This document shows positions 61,556 to 64,000 of a DNA stretch of 64,000 nt, in pieces. The DNA comes from Lachnospiraceae bacterium JLR.KK008 (GTDB lineage: Bacteria > Bacillota > Clostridia > Lachnospirales > Lachnospiraceae): the NCBI GenBank assembly GCA_037015955.1, contig CP143548.1, forward strand, positions 2,660,001-2,724,000, in the 5' to 3' direction. Both the position numbers and the translations under genes were made by a program. How positions within the stretch are numbered: the stretch's first letter is position 1; each line of letters begins with the position of its first letter. A model generated the notes under the pieces. That model saw only the letters and a program-made list of their open reading frames with translations. It did no database searches and was not told the origin of the DNA.

Positions 61556-62690
61556 ACTCGTCTGCCCTGCTTTCTATCTCTATCTGCCATTTGTTACATA
61601 CTTTCTCCGGCGAGAGTTCCTGCGCCAGTCCTGCCGCTGCCCGGCCAAGCCGCTCTTCCAGCGCCGGGTCATCGAGAATCTGTCGCAGAGACCGCTCCAG
61701 CGCCTCCCCGTCCCCCACCGGGATCAAAATGCCATTTTCCCCGTTCCGGATCACGCTGCGCGGACCCCCGCATGGACAGTCCGTAGAGACGACCGCCAGC
61801 CCGGCCGCCATTGCTTCCAGCAGCGCATTGGGCATTCCTTCATAATCTGAGGCAAGGACAAAGACTCTCGCACGTTCTATCTTTTCGCGGATATTCGTCT
61901 GCCGCCCTCTGAACTCCACGTTATGATCTATCCCCAGTTCCATGGATAGCTGTCGCAGCATCGGCTGCGTATCGCTCCCCGGCAGTCCTCCGCCATAGAT
62001 GACGACCTTCATCTGCGGATAGTCATGATGCAGTCTCGCAAACGACCGCAGCAGCATCTCATGATTTTTGTTGGCATCGAGCCTTCCCACCATCACGATC
62101 TCATTTGCTCTCGCACCTTCCCAGCGCGCCTTCATAAAACTCTCATCCAGCACATTGGGCAGCACTGAGGAATGCGCCCGTACCGGAGCCGGGAACGATT
62201 CCATGGCATCTTCTGTCTGAAAGATCACTCCCGCCGCTCTGGCAAACAATCTGTCCGCCAGTCTCTTCTGAAACCGGGACGGATATTCATGAGCCGGGTC
62301 ACTGCGCACCGAGAGAATGACCGGAGTCCGTTTTCCCCGGACGGAACACATCGTATACAAATTCATTTTTCCAATAAAGGAGACGATGATGTCCGGCTCC
62401 TCCCGTTCCCAAATCGCCCGTAACGTTCTGACTCTGGCGGGGACTTTCCCCAGTCTGCCAAATGGCGCGCCTTTGATCTCCTCTTCCAGCAGCAGCCGTC
62501 TGGCAGGAAACGTGATCTCATATTCTTCCGGCACTTTTCTCGAAGTGACAAGCAAAATCTGATAGCCGTTTTTCCAGAAATGTTCCGCCACATTGACGGC
62601 TACATGCTCCGCGCCGCCTTTGCCAAAGCTATTGATCACAAATGCGATTTTCTTTTTTACTGCCTGCGGCGTCTCTGCTGCTTTACTCAT
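61518..62690 (-). CDS. Glycosyltransferase family 4
   Basis: A 390-residue GT-B enzyme with INSFGKGGAEHVAVNVA at the N-terminus, FIGKMNLY and SVRSDPAHEYPSR in the acceptor half and EGMPNALLEAMAAGLAVVST in the donor half. It is closely related to the neighbour at 62683 and to the protein at 29629 (shared STDCPxGG and DGxLVPVGD). It overlaps its neighbour by 8 nt, which suggests tandem duplication. Confidence 0.87.
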   Translation of the reverse strand: MSKAAETPQAVKKKIAFVINSFGKGGAEHVAVNVAEHFWKNGYQILLVTSRKVPEEYEITFPARRLLLEEEIKGAPFGRLGKVPARVRTLRAIWEREEPDIIVSFIGKMNLYTMCSVRGKRTPVILSVRSDPAHEYPSRFQKRLADRLFARAAGVIFQTEDAMESFPAPVRAHSSVLPNVLDESFMKARWEGARANEIVMVGRLDANKNHEMLLRSFARLHHDYPQMKVVIYGGGLPGSDTQPMLRQLSMELGIDHNVEFRGRQTNIREKIERARVFVLASDYEGMPNALLEAMAAGLAVVSTDCPCGGPRSVIRNGENGILIPVGDGEALERSLRQILDDPALEERLGRAAAGLAQELSPEKVCNKWQIEIESRADEYVGSKSQKKTRR

Positions 62691-63789
62691 TGTTCCGGCC
62701 CTTTATGATGTCCTCCACATATGCTTTCCACTCACCGTTGATCCGGTCAGGATGAAGCGTCTGACTAAATGCAAGCGCGCCCTGGCGCAGCCGCTCTTCC
62801 AGCTCTCTGTCATTTAAAATCCGCAGGATCGCCGCCGCCATCTTCTCCGCATCACGGACCGGCACGAGCAGTCCCGTCTCTTTGTCGCGCACAAGCGCCG
62901 CCGCGCCGCCGCTCGGACAATCTGTCGATACGACCGGTATCCCAAGGGCAAACGCCTCCGCGATCGCATTGGGCATTCCCTCAAAGTCAGAAGACAGCAC
63001 GAACAGTCTCGCTGTCTCCATATCTCCGGCGATGTCCCGGCTGTCTCCAGGCAGATTTACCTTATCCGAAAGACCTAGCTTCTTCACCCGCTTTTTCACC
63101 GTCTCCATGCAGTCTCCATCGCCATAGATCGTCAGGCGCATCTCCGGTCTCTCTTTTACTACCAGCGCAAACGCCTCCACAAGCAGTTTATGATTCTTCA
63201 CCGGGTCCATCCGCCCGGCCGTGACAATTTCATTCCTGCGTTCGCCGGCAAACGGCTCCCTCAAAAATTCCGGCGACAGCGGATTTAACAGAATACGGGA
63301 TTTTTTCCGTACCGGTTTCGGGAAAAAGGCACGTGCGCCCTCCGACTGAAAGGCGATGCCGTCCGCCAGACAAAACAGGAATCTGGCCAGCGTCCCCCGC
63401 AGCTTCCCTGCGTATTCCCGCTCCGGCGCGCTGCGCACCGATACGATCACCTTTGTCTTCAGGCCAAGCGACGCGAGAATCGCCCGCAGATTCGTCTTAC
63501 CGATAAACGAGACGATTGCCTCCGCGTTCGTCTTTTTCAGAAGTTTCCGCAGCATCGTCACTCTTCTGACGACGTTTGTCACACGCCCGGCAATGCTTCT
63601 GCACTCCCCCGTCCGCAGCACAACTTTATGAATGCCTTTCGCCAGCGGATACAATCCTTCCTCCGGCTCTAGCGTCACCATATAGACCCGGTAGCCCTGC
63701 GTATGAAAATAGTTGGCCAGATTGGCGATCACGCGCTCTGCTCCGCCCCGGGTCAGAGTGGCAATATAAAATACGATCGTTTTTTTCAT
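62683..63789 (-). CDS. Glycosyltransferase family 4
   Basis: I start at ATG 63789 (GAGGA upstream); the frame extends to 63846 but would overlap the upstream gene. The 368-residue protein opens with TIVFYIATLTRGGAERVI and has EGMPNAIAEAFALG as donor site. Paralogue of the next gene. It overlaps the partial gene at 63786 by 4 nt (ATGA), so translation is coupled with it. Confidence 0.87.
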   Translation of the reverse strand: MKKTIVFYIATLTRGGAERVIANLANYFHTQGYRVYMVTLEPEEGLYPLAKGIHKVVLRTGECRSIAGRVTNVVRRVTMLRKLLKKTNAEAIVSFIGKTNLRAILASLGLKTKVIVSVRSAPEREYAGKLRGTLARFLFCLADGIAFQSEGARAFFPKPVRKKSRILLNPLSPEFLREPFAGERRNEIVTAGRMDPVKNHKLLVEAFALVVKERPEMRLTIYGDGDCMETVKKRVKKLGLSDKVNLPGDSRDIAGDMETARLFVLSSDFEGMPNAIAEAFALGIPVVSTDCPSGGAAALVRDKETGLLVPVRDAEKMAAAILRILNDRELEERLRQGALAFSQTLHPDRINGEWKAYVEDIIKGRNNE

Positions 63790-64000
63790 CCTTCGCTTCC
63801 TCTGATCTTCCACCATAGCTTTTTCCCTATCGTCCAAAGGCTGCACTCCCGGTGCAGAATATCAATCACCTCATAGCGCTCACTGCAGTTGTAAGTATGA
63901 ATGCCAACCGCATGGACTCCATCGATATGAATCTGCTGTGGAGACAATCTTGTATACACATGTTCCGCAAATCCGCTCCCATCCAGCCGTTCAACCTGAT
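63786..64000 (-). CDS. C-terminal end of an unrecognised protein (partial)
   Basis: About 70 residues are read from the window edge to a TGA that overlaps the next ATG by 4 nt, an arrangement that supports a real gene. The end contains HIDGVHAVGIHTYNCSERYEV and the tail LWTIGKKLWWKIRGSEG. I cannot assign a family; the histidine-rich end recalls the tails of some capsule GT32 proteins, but not clearly. Confidence 0.6.
   Translation of the reverse strand, partial: QVERLDGSGFAEHVYTRLSPQQIHIDGVHAVGIHTYNCSERYEVIDILHRECSLWTIGKKLWWKIRGSEG

Overview
The window looks like the inside of a very large cell-surface polysaccharide locus of an anaerobic low-to-mid-GC Gram-positive bacterium, most likely a gut Lachnospiraceae-type Clostridium relative. 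The reasons are the AGGAGG-type ribosome binding sites, occasional TTG and GTG starts, two PglK/MsbA-like glycolipid exporters, sps-like spore-coat sugar genes, GtrII-type membrane transferases, and the absence of outer-membrane export proteins (no Wza, Wzc, LptD or KpsD). I assign the lineage from gene content only. 53 coding regions are supported, two of them cut by the window ends. All but one lie on the minus strand, mostly with 4-20 nt overlaps or very short gaps. I see no RNA genes, mobile elements, CRISPR arrays or gene-free stretch over 300 bases; the longest is the 262 nt divergent region at 41017-41278.

Layout in transcription order, high to low coordinates. (A) 64.0-58.0 kb: end of an unknown gene, two related GT4 transferases, a FemAB/GNAT-like protein, a DUF2334-type deacetylase and an ABC exporter. 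(B) 58.1-49.4 kb: a nonulosonic (sialic-like) acid block: KpsC/KpsS-like GT-B protein, LegB-like 4,6-dehydratase, CBS-domain nucleotidyltransferase, second short-chain dehydrogenase, NeuB/SpsE synthase, PIG-L deacetylase, SpsF, SpsG and WbqC. (C) 49.4-43.0 kb: a GT-C transferase, a GtrII-like protein, a MaoC hydratase, a WecD-like GNAT, a GtrB-like transferase and a ChbG/YdjC deacetylase. (D) 42.9-41.3 kb: the only plus-strand gene, a second GtrII-like protein with its own promoter and terminator. (E) 41.0-30.8 kb: a promoter (TTGTCA-17-TATAAT), polyprenyl sugar-phosphate transferase, GT4, AlgD-like GDP-mannose 6-dehydrogenase, heparinase II/III-like lyase, MBOAT O-acyltransferase, SGNH protein and GT4. 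(F) 30.7-19.7 kb: GT4s, FdtB-like transaminase, FdtA-like cupin, NDP-hexose 2,3-dehydratase, NDP-hexose 3-ketoreductase and GT-C proteins. (G) 19.6-10.7 kb: GT-C proteins, a GtrB-like GT2, an asparagine-synthase-type amidotransferase and two paralogous GT4s. (H) 10.6-0 kb: a fucosyltransferase-like protein, GT2s, a NodB-type deacetylase, a second ABC exporter, a GT-C protein, an RfbH-type 3-dehydratase and the start of another GT2.

Taken together, about 26 proteins are probable sugar or sugar-phosphate transferases: six GT-A, nine GT4-type GT-B, a fucosyltransferase-like and a KpsC-like protein, six GT-C, two GtrII and one initiating polyprenyl transferase. Two paralogous ABC exporters sit near opposite ends. 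This suggests more than one polymer, or one polymer with several side decorations. The donor-sugar genes predict unusual chemistry: a nonulosonic acid, a uronic acid (probably mannuronate) that may be O-acetylated and amidated, a 2,6-dideoxy or 3-amino-trideoxy hexose, and a 3,6-dideoxyhexose. Base composition changes along the window: roughly 1.9-8.5 kb is visibly AT-rich, while most of the rest is near half GC. That fits a locus assembled from blocks of different origin.

Functions come from motifs and remembered family sequences; no database search was run. Substrate assignments are inference. The most notable candidates are the alginate-like module in a Gram-positive setting, the nonulosonate block lacking its usual aminotransferase, the MaoC-GNAT pair that could build hydroxyacyl-amide sugars, and a hairpin lying exactly between the Shine-Dalgarno sequence and start codon of one exporter gene.
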